A program made the translations under genes and the position numbers. DNA of 64,000 nucleotides from Asticcacaulis sp. Lineage in GTDB: Bacteria; Pseudomonadota; Alphaproteobacteria; Caulobacterales; Caulobacteraceae. This document shows, piece by piece, positions 17,028-28,055 of the stretch. A model generated the notes under the pieces. That model was not told where the DNA came from. It ran no database searches and saw only the letters and a list, made by a program, of their open reading frames with translations. The stretch covers positions 1,172,001 through 1,236,000 of the forward strand of contig JANQAC010000002.1 in the NCBI GenBank assembly GCA_024707255.1, in the 5' to 3' direction. Every line of letters starts with the position of its first letter. Position 1 is the first letter of the stretch.

Positions 17028-18362
17028 TCAGAGCTTCTCCAGAACGCGTGCCAGTTTGGTCAGCATGGCATCGATATCATCTATGGTGACATCGAGCGGC
17101 GGACGGAAGCGAATGCTGTCGGTGCCAGCACCAAGCAGCAGCAGGTTTTCCGTTTCCAGCGCCAGATCGACCAGACGGCCCTTGTTGCGCCGGTCATTGA
17201 CCGTAAAGCCCTGATAGAGGCCAAGTCCCCGCACATTGCTGATCAGGTCGGGGAAACGATCCACCAGTTGATTGAGGCGGTCGAACAGGCAGCTGCCCTT
17301 GGCCGTCACCTGGTCCAGCAGCCCTTCGTCCTCGACGATCCGCCATTCCTGCACAAAACGCACCATGTCCGCGAGCGTTCCGCCCCAGGTGGAATCGAGC
17401 ACACCGACATCTTCCATCGGGTTCAGCATGTAGACGGCGCCATTACCGAACTTCTTGGCGACCGCAATGGCCTGCGGCGGATAGGGAACGTCGAACAGAT
17501 CGATGGAAAAGATAGCGCCGGTCTGGCCGCCTGAGGTCTGTACTTCATCCAGTCCCCAGCCGATATCATAGTCGTGACAGAGCCTGGACAGGCCCTGATA
17601 GAAGCGCGGTAGGGCCAGGCGATGGCCGCCGGCACCTTGCAGTGGCTCCAGGATAACACCGGCGATTTCATCCGGATGATCACGCATGAAGGCTTCGATC
17701 AGGCTCAGGCAGCGATCGACTTCCAGCTCATTTTCGGCATTCGACCGGCGGGCGTCATATTCCGGAAACGGTACCTGAAGATTGCCGTGAATGATGCCGC
17801 GAAAATCCCTGGTCGCCACCGGATCGTGAGTCAGATTGGTAATGTTAAGGGCAAAAACCGTACGCCCATGAAAGGCTTGCTCGAAATAGATGAAGCGATG
17901 GTTGAGGACCGTCCTGCCCTTGGCCTGCTGTTTATGATTGTGCAGGTTGATGAGATATTTCATCATGTTTTCGACGGCCTCGGCCCCCGAATTGACGGCA
18001 TAGACCTCGACATGCTGGTCGCGCATACAGATGGGCGCCAGGCGATGGAGCAGGCGGTAATAGGCTAGGCATTGCGGGGTCAGGAAATCCGGATTTGCCA
18101 TTTTGTTATTGGCGGCCAGAACCAGTTCGCGGACATAGTCAGGCTCGAACAGGCGCGGGTGATTATAGCCCAGAAGCTTAGAGCCATAGAGGCCGCACCA
18201 GTCAGTGATACGATCGCCATCCACTGTAGCCAGAGTCATACCCTGACTATGGGCAAGATCGACCACGAAGGGGTAAGGCTCGGCAATGACATACTTGCCG
18301 AGTTCCTCGAGCATGGAAGCGCTTTGCGCTTTGGGATAGGCGGGGGGCGTATGAGTGTTCAT
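17028..18362 (-). CDS. lat: L-lysine 6-transaminase (class III PLP aminotransferase)
   Basis: This enzyme is predicted to move the epsilon-amino group of lysine to 2-oxoglutarate, giving aminoadipate semialdehyde. The 444-residue sequence is a fold-type I class III aminotransferase: NSGAEAVENMMK, the FHGRT block, the cofactor Asp in GLDEVQTSGGQTG (Asp 272) and the PLP Lys in VAKKFGNG (Lys 303 or 304). The DSTWGGTLADMVR segment is characteristic of lysine-epsilon aminotransferases rather than ornithine or GABA aminotransferases. It is monocistronic, ends at a strong shared terminator, and its start codon lies inside an inverted repeat that may be an operator. Confidence 0.85.
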   Translation of the reverse strand: MNTHTPPAYPKAQSASMLEELGKYVIAEPYPFVVDLAHSQGMTLATVDGDRITDWCGLYGSKLLGYNHPRLFEPDYVRELVLAANNKMANPDFLTPQCLAYYRLLHRLAPICMRDQHVEVYAVNSGAEAVENMMKYLINLHNHKQQAKGRTVLNHRFIYFEQAFHGRTVFALNITNLTHDPVATRDFRGIIHGNLQVPFPEYDARRSNAENELEVDRCLSLIEAFMRDHPDEIAGVILEPLQGAGGHRLALPRFYQGLSRLCHDYDIGWGLDEVQTSGGQTGAIFSIDLFDVPYPPQAIAVAKKFGNGAVYMLNPMEDVGVLDSTWGGTLADMVRFVQEWRIVEDEGLLDQVTAKGSCLFDRLNQLVDRFPDLISNVRGLGLYQGFTVNDRRNKGRLVDLALETENLLLLGAGTDSIRFRPPLDVTIDDIDAMLTKLARVLEKL

Positions 18363-18394
18363 TTTGCCATTCTGAACCGATTTTTGGCAAAATG
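18360..18394 (-). promoter_or_regulatory. inverted repeat over the lysine aminotransferase start
   Basis: CATTTTGCCA (18360-18369) and TGGCAAAATG (18385-18394) form a perfect 10-bp inverted repeat with a 15-bp spacer. One arm contains the start codon of the aminotransferase. Related half-sites tgcaaaatga (near 18407) and tcaaaatgac (near 18430) follow in the same orientation. A repressor of the Lrp/AsnC type often sits next to lat, but none is in the window, so the regulator is unknown. Confidence 0.6.
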
Positions 18395-18443
18395 GAAGTT
18401 AATTTATGCAAAATGATCGCCAATTAAATCAAAATGACGGCGC

Positions 18444-19184
18444 TCAGGCGTATTGCGCGGCCTTGAGTTTCCAGTCAGGAAAACTGACCGTTTCAAGCGG
18501 CGGCACCCTTTCGGGATCGGCCAGTTCTAGGATAAGCGGAGCGATTTCCGCTGGCAGCGGCAGGGTTTCCGGATCTTCACCCGGATAGGCGGCAGCACGC
18601 ATACGGGTGCGCATGGCGCCGGGCGACACAATGGCGGCGCGGACAGGGGTGATCTCGATTTCGTCGGCCCAGGCGCGGACCAGGGTTTCCATGGCGGCCT
18701 TGGTGGCGCCATAGGGGCCCCAGAAGGCTCGGCCTGTAGTCACGCTGGCACCGGTGGTCAGGAAAATGGCGCGGCCGGCGCTGGACTGGCGCAAAAGCGG
18801 CTCCAGGGCGCGCAGCAAACGCCAGGTGGCGCCGAGATTAACGGCGACGACCTTGTCGAAATCCTTAGGTTCGTGGTGCGTGACCGGACTGAGTGTACCC
18901 GAAATTGCGGCGGCATGGACCAGAACATCGATGCGGCCAAAGCGTTCGAACAAAACGAAACTCAGGCGATCAAAGGCATCGCTGTCGGTGATATCGAACG
19001 GAATAAGGGTGGCGTGCTGGCCGGTGGCAGCGAAGACTTCGTCATCCAGCTCTTCCAGCGCCGCCTTTGAACGTCCGCAGGCGATGACCTGAGCACCGGC
19101 CTTGGCAAGGGCCAGGGCGCAGGCACGGCCAATCCCCCTTGAAGCGCCGGTGACAAGGGCGATACGGCCGATCTGTGCGGTCAT
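18444..19184 (-). CDS. short-chain dehydrogenase/reductase
   Basis: The 246-residue product is a classical SDR. It has the TGASRGIG cofactor motif near residue 13, a dinucleotide-preference Arg in CGRSK, an HAAA segment in place of the usual NAG, a catalytic Ser region in LTTGAS and the YGATK catalytic Tyr/Lys pair. It resembles YciK-type proteins. The substrate cannot be told from sequence. It lies 15 bp downstream of purF on the same strand and is probably in the purF transcript, an arrangement common in the Caulobacterales. Confidence 0.88.
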   Translation of the reverse strand: MTAQIGRIALVTGASRGIGRACALALAKAGAQVIACGRSKAALEELDDEVFAATGQHATLIPFDITDSDAFDRLSFVLFERFGRIDVLVHAAAISGTLSPVTHHEPKDFDKVVAVNLGATWRLLRALEPLLRQSSAGRAIFLTTGASVTTGRAFWGPYGATKAAMETLVRAWADEIEITPVRAAIVSPGAMRTRMRAAAYPGEDPETLPLPAEIAPLILELADPERVPPLETVSFPDWKLKAAQYA

Positions 19185-19199
19185 CTGAAGTCCTGTATT

Positions 19200-20708
19200 C
19201 TAGTAGCTGTTGGCGAGCAGCGAAAGCTGGGCACCGGCGTTTTCACCCTCGGCCTCAACCTCACGATCGGTCAGTCGCGTAGGGTATTCACCGGTGAAAT
19301 AGTGGTCGGTGAACTGCGGATTGGCATTGTCGCGGCCGCTATGTCCCATCGCCTTGTAGAGACCGTCGACAGAGAGGAAGCCTAAGGAATCGCATTCCAG
19401 CCTCTGGCGCATCTCTTCCAGGGTGTGGTTAGCGGCCAGCAGTTTCTCGCGGTCCGGCATATCGATGCCGTAGAAGTCCGGCCACATGATCGGCGGCGAG
19501 GCCGAGCGCAGGTGAACTTCCTTGGCGCCGGCGGCGCGGACCATGCGGACGATCTTGACCGAAGTGGTGCCGCGCACGATCGAGTCATCGATCAGGATGA
19601 CCTTCTTGCCTTCGAGCACGATGCGGTTGGGGGCGTGCTTCTTGCGGACGCCCAGATCGCGGATGCCCTGGGTCGGCTGGATAAAGGTACGACCGACATA
19701 GTGATTGCGGATAATACCCAGTTCGAACGGCAGGCCGGATTGTTCGGCGAAGCCAAGCGCAGCCGGCACACCGGAATCCGGCACGGGCACGACGATATCG
19801 GCATCGGCCGGATGCTCTATTGCCAGTTGGCGGCCCATGCGCTTGCGCACGTCATAGATGGACTTGCCATTTACGATGCTGTCCGGGCGGGCGAAATAGA
19901 TATATTCGAACAGACACGGACGGGCGGACTTCTGACCGAAGGGTTTGAAGGAGGTCAGGCCGGTTTCGTCGATCTGGACCACTTCGCCATGCTCAACATC
20001 GCGCACGAAGGTGGCGCCGATCATATCAAGCGCACAGGTCTCCGAGGCAAAAACATAGGACTCGCCCAGCTTGCCGATAACCAGCGGCCGGATGCCGAGC
20101 GGATCACGAGCGCCGATCATCATATTGCGCGTCAGGGCCACCAGGGCGAAACCGCCTTCGATATGACGCAGAGCGTCCATGAAGCGATCGATGATCTTGA
20201 TCGAACGCGAACGGGCAATCAGATGCAAAATGACCTCCGAATCGGAGGTCGACTGGAAGATGGACCCTTCGCTGACCAGTTTGGTGCGCAGGTGCATGAA
20301 ATTGGTGAGGTTGCCATTATGGGCGAGGGCGATGCCGCCGTCATCCAGATCGGCGAACATCGGCTGGACGTTGCGGATGAATGCACCGCCGGCGGTTGAA
20401 TAACGGGTATGGCCGATGGCCGAGCGGCCTTTCAGGCGGGCAACCACTTCGGGCTGGGTAAAGACATCGCCGACCAGGCCATGTTCGCGTTCGGTATAGA
20501 AGCGCTTGCCGTCACAGGAGGCGATGCCGCACGCTTCCTCGCCGCGATGCTGGAGGGCGTGCATACCGAGGACGGTAATGGCGCTGGCGTCATCTATGCC
20601 AAAGACGCCAAATACCCCGCATTCAAGGCGGGGGCGGTCATCGTCGGAGTCACGCTGGTGGGCTTGGGGATCGGTGAGAGCAGACAGTTCAGGCTGAGAC
20701 AACAGCAT
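19200..20708 (-). CDS. purF: amidophosphoribosyltransferase
   Basis: This is the committing step of purine synthesis: glutamine plus PRPP gives phosphoribosylamine. The 502-residue sequence has the Ntn-hydrolase glutaminase domain (active Cys 30 in LECGVFGVFG, so a 29-residue propeptide should be removed; HTRYSTAGG and the SDSE motif follow). It also has a phosphoribosyltransferase domain with the PRPP loop VILIDDSIVRGTTS and the cysteine-free C-terminus seen in alphaproteobacteria. It follows cvpA on the same strand, as in many bacteria. Confidence 0.97.
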   Translation of the reverse strand: MLLSQPELSALTDPQAHQRDSDDDRPRLECGVFGVFGIDDASAITVLGMHALQHRGEEACGIASCDGKRFYTEREHGLVGDVFTQPEVVARLKGRSAIGHTRYSTAGGAFIRNVQPMFADLDDGGIALAHNGNLTNFMHLRTKLVSEGSIFQSTSDSEVILHLIARSRSIKIIDRFMDALRHIEGGFALVALTRNMMIGARDPLGIRPLVIGKLGESYVFASETCALDMIGATFVRDVEHGEVVQIDETGLTSFKPFGQKSARPCLFEYIYFARPDSIVNGKSIYDVRKRMGRQLAIEHPADADIVVPVPDSGVPAALGFAEQSGLPFELGIIRNHYVGRTFIQPTQGIRDLGVRKKHAPNRIVLEGKKVILIDDSIVRGTTSVKIVRMVRAAGAKEVHLRSASPPIMWPDFYGIDMPDREKLLAANHTLEEMRQRLECDSLGFLSVDGLYKAMGHSGRDNANPQFTDHYFTGEYPTRLTDREVEAEGENAGAQLSLLANSY

Positions 20709-20764
20709 GGAATCTCTTTTCTAAAACGCAGTGACCGTCCGCACGGGGAGACCGGAGGGTCAGG

Positions 20765-21265
20765 TTACTGATTGTCCTCGACCACCTTGTTGGCCACACC
20801 CGTACTTGCCGGAATGAAGGCCTGGATGATCTTGGCGCATTTGACGCTAAGTGGGTAAACCTTGGCGGCGCGAAACCAGTGAGGTTGCCGGTCAATAGGC
20901 GTCACCGCGGAAAAAATCAAATGGAATACGCCCAAAACCACCAGTGTACGGAAGATTCCAATGCCGATGCCCAGAACGCGGTCGAAGGTATTCAGAGCCT
21001 TTTGTTTCTGGATCTTCTCCGAAAGGGCGTGACCCAGATAACGGATGCCGAAATAGATCAAAAGGAAGATGACAAAGGCGGCGATATAGCCGGTGATGGT
21101 GTCGAGGTGGAAACTGTTGGCGATAAAGGGCTTGGCGATAACAGAGACAAACAGCGCCAGGAAGAAGGAAATCAGGTTGACCAGTTCCTTGGTGCCGCCA
21201 CGCACAAAGCCTGCGACGCATGATATGGCGAGAATGGCCAGAAAGATGAGATCGTAGGCTTGCAT
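20765..21265 (-). CDS. cvpA: CvpA-family inner-membrane protein
   Basis: The 166-residue product has four predicted transmembrane helices and the CvpA family signature: FVRGGTKELVNLISFFLALFVS in the first half, with GILGRT-like charged turns further on. Family members lie upstream of purF and affect colicin V production or envelope homeostasis; the exact role is unclear. I choose the ATG at 21265 because gggggat lies just upstream; the ATG at 21277 is less well placed. Confidence 0.9.
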   Translation of the reverse strand: MQAYDLIFLAILAISCVAGFVRGGTKELVNLISFFLALFVSVIAKPFIANSFHLDTITGYIAAFVIFLLIYFGIRYLGHALSEKIQKQKALNTFDRVLGIGIGIFRTLVVLGVFHLIFSAVTPIDRQPHWFRAAKVYPLSVKCAKIIQAFIPASTGVANKVVEDNQ

Positions 21266-21404
21266 GTTATCCCCCATATGTGATGGCGCCGGCCATTTTC
21301 CAGTCCTGAAGCGTTTTTATTGAGGACTGAGCGGGCCACGACGTCTGGGCGTAGTCATACCATTTGCGCACAGGCTTAACAACAAGGGTTAACTGGCAGG
21401 CGTG

Positions 21405-22775
21405 CTAGCCCTGTGGGAACAGGCTGGTGACGGCATCGACCAGGGTGGTGAAGCCGCGCACCTGCAAGGGCGCGTTTTCGGCGGCCGTTTGAGCGGTGAC
21501 AGCGCTGGAAAATCCGAGCTTAAGCGCCTCTTTCAGACGGCCTTCGGCGCGGGAGACCGAGCGGATGTCGCCGGAAAGGCTGATCTCGCCAAAGACTACG
21601 CAATCGCGCGGCAAAGGTACGTCGGTCAGGGCGGATACCAGGGCCAGCGCTGCGCACAGATCGCCGGCGGGTTCGGAAATGCGCAGGCCGCCGGCGACAT
21701 TGAGATAGACGTCCTTCTGGCCGAAACCTATCCCGCAGCGCGCTTCCAGAACGGCCAGGATCATGGCCAGACGGCCTGAGTCCCAGCCGACCACAGCTCG
21801 GCGCGGGGTGCCATAGGCAGAAGGCGCCACCAGGGCCTGAACCTCGACCAGCACCGGGCGCGAGCCTTCGATGCCGGCGAAGACCGCCGATCCGGACGCG
21901 CGTTCATGGCCGTCGCCCAGGAACAAGGCGGAAGGGTTAGGCACTTCGCGCAAGCCGGAATCGCCCATTTCAAACACGCCGATCTCGTCGGTGGCGCCAA
22001 ATCGGTTCTTGGTGCCGCGCAGGATACGGAAGGGATAGCCGCGTTCTCCTTCAAATGACAGGACCGCATCGACCATATGCTCGACCACACGCGGGCCGGC
22101 GATCTGACCTTCCTTGGTGACATGGCCGACCATGATGATGGAGGTGGATTGTTTCTTGGCCAGTCGCACCAGTTCACCGGCGCAGGCGCGTACCTGTGAC
22201 ACCGATCCTTGCGCCGCCTCGACGGCGTCAGACCACAGGGTCTGGATGGAATCGATGATGACGAGGTCGAACTTTTCGCGTTTCAAGGCTTCCAAGATGG
22301 TGCGCAGGGCGGTTTCGGCGGCGAGATCGACCGGCGCCTTGGCCAGCCCCATCCGTCCAGCGCGGCCGCGTATCTGCTCGACGGCCTCTTCACCGGAAAT
22401 ATAGGCGACTTTCAGGTTCTTTAGTGCGGCACTGGCGACCACCTGTAGCAGCAGGGTCGATTTGCCGACGCCGGGGTCACCGGCGATCAGGATGGCTGAG
22501 CCCGGCACCACGCCGCCGCCACATACCCGATCAAATTCATCGATACCCGTCACCATGCGAACGGGAATTGCATCCTCGCTCTCAAGAGTCTCGAATTGCA
22601 GCTTGTTCAGACGAGAGATTTTGCCAGGCGATTCCGGTTTAAGTCCGCCGGGTGGCGCACTATAAGTCTCCTGAACGAGAGTGTTCCACTGGCCGCAGCC
22701 GCCGCACTGTCCGGCCCACTTGTTATGGACATTGCCGCAGGACTGACAGACATAGATAGCGGAATCGCGGGCCAT
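21405..22775 (-). CDS. radA: DNA repair protein RadA (Sms)
   Basis: This is a RecA-like helicase that promotes branch migration during recombination. It has an N-terminal zinc finger (Cys 10, 13, 24 and 27), a Walker A motif GDPGVGKSTLLLQ, the RadA-specific KNRFG motif and a C-terminal Lon-like domain (DVYLNVAGGLRISEPAGDLA-type block, with the conserved GEISLSGDIRSV). The length of 456 residues is normal. It lies between dnaB and cvpA on the same strand, with about 60 bp on the dnaB side. Confidence 0.97.
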   Translation of the reverse strand: MARDSAIYVCQSCGNVHNKWAGQCGGCGQWNTLVQETYSAPPGGLKPESPGKISRLNKLQFETLESEDAIPVRMVTGIDEFDRVCGGGVVPGSAILIAGDPGVGKSTLLLQVVASAALKNLKVAYISGEEAVEQIRGRAGRMGLAKAPVDLAAETALRTILEALKREKFDLVIIDSIQTLWSDAVEAAQGSVSQVRACAGELVRLAKKQSTSIIMVGHVTKEGQIAGPRVVEHMVDAVLSFEGERGYPFRILRGTKNRFGATDEIGVFEMGDSGLREVPNPSALFLGDGHERASGSAVFAGIEGSRPVLVEVQALVAPSAYGTPRRAVVGWDSGRLAMILAVLEARCGIGFGQKDVYLNVAGGLRISEPAGDLCAALALVSALTDVPLPRDCVVFGEISLSGDIRSVSRAEGRLKEALKLGFSSAVTAQTAAENAPLQVRGFTTLVDAVTSLFPQG

Positions 22776-22840
22776 GACACACTCATATGAAGTTATTTGT
22801 TCTTCGTATGTTCCGTTTTCGCAGTGGTGTCAAGGACCGG

Positions 22841-24331
<1,491 letters not shown>

Positions 24332-24448
24332 AGAGTCAGGTTACGGCATGTGCAAGCCGTGTCATCCGGTTAATTTTTGTGTCCACTTAAGGCCAATTCA
24401 CAGCCTGTGAAGTCTGGGGATAGAATCTGCCGAGCATAACATGAAAAA

Positions 24449-24482
24449 CCCCTCGCAGGCGAACCGGCGAGGGGCGTTTTTT
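24449..24482 (-). terminator. terminator of the TonB-dependent receptor gene
   Basis: An 8-bp stem (CCCCTCGC/GCGAGGGG) with a 10-base loop lies 60 bp past the receptor's stop. The minus strand reads the hairpin followed by tttttc. On the plus strand it is followed by tttttt, so it may act in both directions. Confidence 0.9.
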
Positions 24483-24540
24483 GGCCACGAAAGTCACAAC
24501 ACACGCTGTCATGATTCCGGGTGAAGGGCCTGTGGCCCTT

Positions 24541-26970
24541 CTACCAAGTTTGGCTGAGCTTGGCGTAAAGGTAACGACCATTGAAGCCAAAGGGCGAGAA
24601 GCGGGTGAAGGAGAGGGCGCCGACACCGTTGCCGCTGGTGATGTTCAGATTGGCCGGGGTCGCGTCCGGGTATTCGTCGAACAGATTATCCGCGCCGAGC
24701 GTGATCGTCGTGCCCGTGCCAAAGCGATAGCTGGCCGACAGGTCAACGAGGGTATGGTCGCCGCTGTGAATATCATTGGCCTGAACCGAGGCCGGGTCAA
24801 TCACATCGCCGTAATAGGTGGCGCGGCCATTGACGGTCCAGTTGCCGGCATTCCAGTCCACGCCCACCGTGGCCTTATCCTCAGGCGAGGAGTTGGTCAG
24901 GATGACCTGGCGAACACGGGCGAAAAGCACCGGCTGAGGATCGAGGGGGGAGTTATTCAGCGGGTTCAGGCTGTCGATCTCGGTCTCGTTGTGGTTATAG
25001 GCCAGCGAGAAGTTGAAGCGGCCGAAATCGGTCGGCAGGCGATAATTGGCCACCAGGTCGACGCCGTTGGTTGTGGTGTCGGCGCCGTTGATGAAGAAAC
25101 GCGCCGCGGACACGCCATAGGGGGCCAGCAGATCCGCAACCTGGGTGGAGAAGGTGCGGGAAATGTTTTCGGACAGCAGGATGCGGTCCTCGATCTTAAT
25201 GCTGTAGGCATCGAGCGTCACTTCAAACGGACCGCGCTTCCAGACGCCGCCCAGGGTATAGCTGGTCGATTTTTCCGGGTTGAGCGGTTCGGCGCCGAGG
25301 GCCGTAGCAACGGCGCTGGTGGCCGGGAAGGTGCCGGTTTCGACGATCTTGCCGACGCTGCCGCTGGTATCGAGTACACTGGCGGTAGAGGTGAAATACT
25401 GCTGGGCCAGGGACGGCGCGCGGAAGCCGGTTGAGACCGAGCCGCGCAGGGCGAAGCTGTCTGTCAGCTTGTAACGGGCCGCCAACTTGCCGGAGACATT
25501 GTCGCCGAAATCGGAATAGTTCTCGGCGCGGATGGCGGCATCGAAGCTGAAGCGGTCGGTGATATCAGCCGCGACATCGGCATAGACACCGACATTGTTG
25601 CGATCGACATCTACGACATTGCTGGGCTGGAAGCCGCTGAAGCCCTGAGCGCCGGCGGACTTGGTCGTGTCGGAACCGAGGGCGTAGGAGGCGACATCTC
25701 CGGCCTTGATAGCGTATTTTTCCTGACGGGCTTCGAGGCCGAGCGCCAGGGTGAGCGGGCTGGCCCAGCCAGATACTGCGAACGGACGGCTGATATCGGC
25801 GTTGAAGACGGTCTGATCATACTTCATCTGGCCGTCATAGAAATCACGTGGCGAGGCGGCACCATAGGACGGGTTGACGCTGTTCAGCGTGTAATAGTCG
25901 AGCTTATTGCCACCGGCGCTTAAGGAAAAATCGCTGGTCCATTCGCCGAGAGCGCCGCGCAGGCCGATTGTGGCTGAATAGTCTTTGGATTGCGCATTTA
26001 TAATCGGCAGGAAGCCAAACGGATAGATTTCGGGAATGTTGCCGGACGCATTGGTGTGGCGGAAAAAGGCCGCGCTCTTGGAGTTGAGGTCCGAAGCGCT
26101 GGCATTGCCGTAAAGCGTCCAGTTGTCGTTCAGCGGCTTGCCGGCATTGACGAAGACGCTGGCGCTCAACTGGGCCGGATCACCATAGCGGCTGGTGACA
26201 ACGGCCGGCGAGACGAGGCCGTCGATATCGCCGCGCGAGGTCGGGGCGCGGTGGCGGGTTTCGGCGGAGATGGTCAGGAAGCCGTCGGAACCGAGCGGCA
26301 GGCCGACCCAACCGGAAACATTGGTGGTGGCGCCGTCGGAAGCATGACGCGAGGAATTGGCCGGGCTGACGTCGGTATCATATTCGCCGTAGGAAACACT
26401 GACACCGGCGCCATGATTAGCCTCGCGCAGATGCAGGTTTATCACGCCGGCGATGGCATCGGAGCCGTATTGCGCCGAGGCGCCGTCACGCAGGACTTCC
26501 AGGCGGTCGAGCGCGATTTCCGGGATGGCGTTGAGATCGACGGCGGATGACCCGCGGCCAGTCGAGCCGTTGACATTGACCAGCGCCGAAGTGTGGCGAC
26601 GTTTGCCATCGACCAGAACCAGGGTCTGGTCGGGCGACAGGCCGCGCAAGCTTGCGGGGCGGACGTTATCAGTGCCGTCGACACCAGCCGGGCGCGGGAA
26701 ATTCAGGCTGGGAGCCACGCGGGAAAGGCCCTGCGCCAGTTCGGTCGAGCCCTGGGTTTGCAGGCTTTGCGCGGTGACGACATCGACGGGCGCCAGGGTG
26801 TCGAGGCGTGAGCGGCGGCTGGCGCGCTGGCCGGTAACGACGATTTCGGTGGGCTGTTCATCGGCCGCCGGCGCGGCTTGATTGGTATCCTGCGCGAAGG
26901 CGGCGGGCGCAAAACCGGCCGACAGGCTAAGGACAAGGGCGGTTGTCAGATAGAGACGTGAAGTGGACAT
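24541..26970 (-). CDS. TonB-dependent outer-membrane receptor
   Basis: The 809-residue product has a signal peptide (cleavage after AFA at 26), a TonB-box-like segment TEIVVTGQR (41-49), a plug domain (about 55-175: RVAPSLNFPRPAGVDG, the RGLSPDQTLVLVDGKRRH block, LDRLEVLRDGASAQYGSDAIAGVINL) and a 22-strand barrel with a C-terminal aromatic end (KLSQTW). It is a CirA/FecA-like type of unknown ligand; the plug block suggests an oligosaccharide, vitamin or siderophore ligand but cannot discriminate. It is monocistronic, with a strong terminator downstream and a 374-bp AT-rich divergent control region upstream. Confidence 0.92.
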   Translation of the reverse strand: MSTSRLYLTTALVLSLSAGFAPAAFAQDTNQAAPAADEQPTEIVVTGQRASRRSRLDTLAPVDVVTAQSLQTQGSTELAQGLSRVAPSLNFPRPAGVDGTDNVRPASLRGLSPDQTLVLVDGKRRHTSALVNVNGSTGRGSSAVDLNAIPEIALDRLEVLRDGASAQYGSDAIAGVINLHLREANHGAGVSVSYGEYDTDVSPANSSRHASDGATTNVSGWVGLPLGSDGFLTISAETRHRAPTSRGDIDGLVSPAVVTSRYGDPAQLSASVFVNAGKPLNDNWTLYGNASASDLNSKSAAFFRHTNASGNIPEIYPFGFLPIINAQSKDYSATIGLRGALGEWTSDFSLSAGGNKLDYYTLNSVNPSYGAASPRDFYDGQMKYDQTVFNADISRPFAVSGWASPLTLALGLEARQEKYAIKAGDVASYALGSDTTKSAGAQGFSGFQPSNVVDVDRNNVGVYADVAADITDRFSFDAAIRAENYSDFGDNVSGKLAARYKLTDSFALRGSVSTGFRAPSLAQQYFTSTASVLDTSGSVGKIVETGTFPATSAVATALGAEPLNPEKSTSYTLGGVWKRGPFEVTLDAYSIKIEDRILLSENISRTFSTQVADLLAPYGVSAARFFINGADTTTNGVDLVANYRLPTDFGRFNFSLAYNHNETEIDSLNPLNNSPLDPQPVLFARVRQVILTNSSPEDKATVGVDWNAGNWTVNGRATYYGDVIDPASVQANDIHSGDHTLVDLSASYRFGTGTTITLGADNLFDEYPDATPANLNITSGNGVGALSFTRFSPFGFNGRYLYAKLSQTW

Positions 26971-27344
26971 GCGTAGGCTCCATTAATTTCGGTTCGGGTT
27001 CGTCTTTAAGGCGATTTTCCGACTCGTGCGGTTGTGCTGAGCCACAATTGGTCGCATTGCTGTCATATTTAAAGAGGGAGCGCCGCAATGAATTCTTCTA
27101 AATTGCGTTAGAAAAACTATTCATAAATTCTGCACGGAACTCGAAATTTAGTTAAAACTATTTATTATTCAATTTATTGTGCTTGTTTCGTGTGTCGAGC
27201 GAGTGTGCTGCGCTCTTCTGAATTTGTGAGCGCACTCCTTATATTGTAACCATTCGTGACATCGGTGCTGGTCTGTCACAATTCGCATAACGGGTGTAGA
27301 GTGCCGGCAAGGCGTTCAAAAACGCATTCATGGGAGGCTGATTT
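26971..27344. other. AT-rich divergent intergenic region
   Basis: This 374-bp gap separates the TonB receptor (minus) from the small membrane protein (plus) and holds no convincing ORF. It is clearly richer in A/T than the genes beside it. Structures seen: a 6-bp inverted repeat TTCTAA/TTAGAA (27096-27113, 6-base spacer) and a partial dyad GAGTG-tgct-GCGCTC with GAGCGCACTC (27201-27236). Promoters for both genes should lie here. Confidence 0.6.
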
Positions 27345-27779
27345 ATGAAGCAAATCAATTTGCTGCGCCTGATATTGGGCGGGCTCGTATCCGGGATTAT
27401 CATCTATGTCATCGAGGCGGTCACCAATGCGGTCATATTGGGGAAGGACTGGCAAATGTGGGGCGCCGTCGCCAAAACCGTTTTCCCGATGCCGTCAGAG
27501 AGCGTGTCGCTTGTACACTGGGCTTTGCAGGCTTTGGTCGCGGGTATAGCCGGCACCTATATCTATGCCGGTATCCGGACATGGGCAGGCGCCAATCTGC
27601 GCGCCGCATGGGTATCAGGTCTACTTATCTGGGCCGTGGGCTGGCTGGGCATGAGTTTCGACAAGATGGCGATGGGAATCGAGCCAGCCAGAATGGTGCA
27701 TTACAATGTGCTTGCGGCACTGATCGCCTGTTTGCTGGGGCAGGTGGCGGCAAGTTATGTCTACAAGGACAAGCCGTGA
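27345..27779 (+). CDS. four-helix membrane protein of unknown function
   Basis: The 144-residue product is almost entirely hydrophobic, with four predicted transmembrane helices (about 9-30, 60-82, 88-106 and 118-138) and short polar loops. A clear gggaggc site lies 8-13 bases before the ATG. I do not recognise a family with confidence; the length and spacing suggest a small conserved alphaproteobacterial membrane protein. It is monocistronic and ends at a strong terminator. Confidence 0.8.
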   Translation: MKQINLLRLILGGLVSGIIIYVIEAVTNAVILGKDWQMWGAVAKTVFPMPSESVSLVHWALQALVAGIAGTYIYAGIRTWAGANLRAAWVSGLLIWAVGWLGMSFDKMAMGIEPARMVHYNVLAALIACLLGQVAASYVYKDKP

Positions 27780-27783
27780 TAAA

Positions 27784-27817
27784 AAAACCTCCGGAAGCCT
27801 TGGCTTCCGGAGGTTTT
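27784..27817. terminator. strong bidirectional terminator
   Basis: A 12-bp perfect stem (CCTCCGGAAGCC/GGCTTCCGGAGG, two-base loop) is flanked by A on the left and TTTT on the right. It lies between the plus-strand membrane-protein gene and the minus-strand cold-shock gene and can serve both. Confidence 0.95.
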
Positions 27818-27851
27818 AAACTTTGAATTCGACAGGCCGAAGCCCGATGAA

Positions 27852-28055
27852 TTACGCGGTTTGCAGGTTGGCAGCCGAGGTCTTGCCCTTTTCAGTGACC
27901 AGCTCGTAGCTGATCTTCTGATTTTCGTTCAGGGTGCGCAGACCGGCGCGCTCAACGGCCGAGATGTGAACGAACACGTCCGCACCGCCGGTGTCGGGCT
28001 GAATGAAACCAAAACCTTTTGTGGGGTTGAACCACTTAACCGTACCCGTAGCCAT
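27852..28055 (-). CDS. cold-shock-domain protein
   Basis: The 67-residue OB-fold RNA chaperone has both nucleic-acid-binding motifs: KGFGFIQ (RNP1) and DVFVHISAV (RNP2). It begins [10 protein letters not shown], typical of CspA-family proteins, which melt RNA structure at low temperature or in stationary phase. acggaggcc lies just before the ATG. About 210 bp of untranslated sequence precede it, consistent with the long 5' leaders of cold-shock mRNAs. Confidence 0.95.
   Translation of the reverse strand: MATGTVKWFNPTKGFGFIQPDTGGADVFVHISAVERAGLRTLNENQKISYELVTEKGKTSAANLQTA

Noticed and set aside
24481..25434. 317-codon plus-strand frame opposite the TonB receptor
   Set aside because: It mirrors the codon bias of the receptor on the other strand and has no RBS or known motif.
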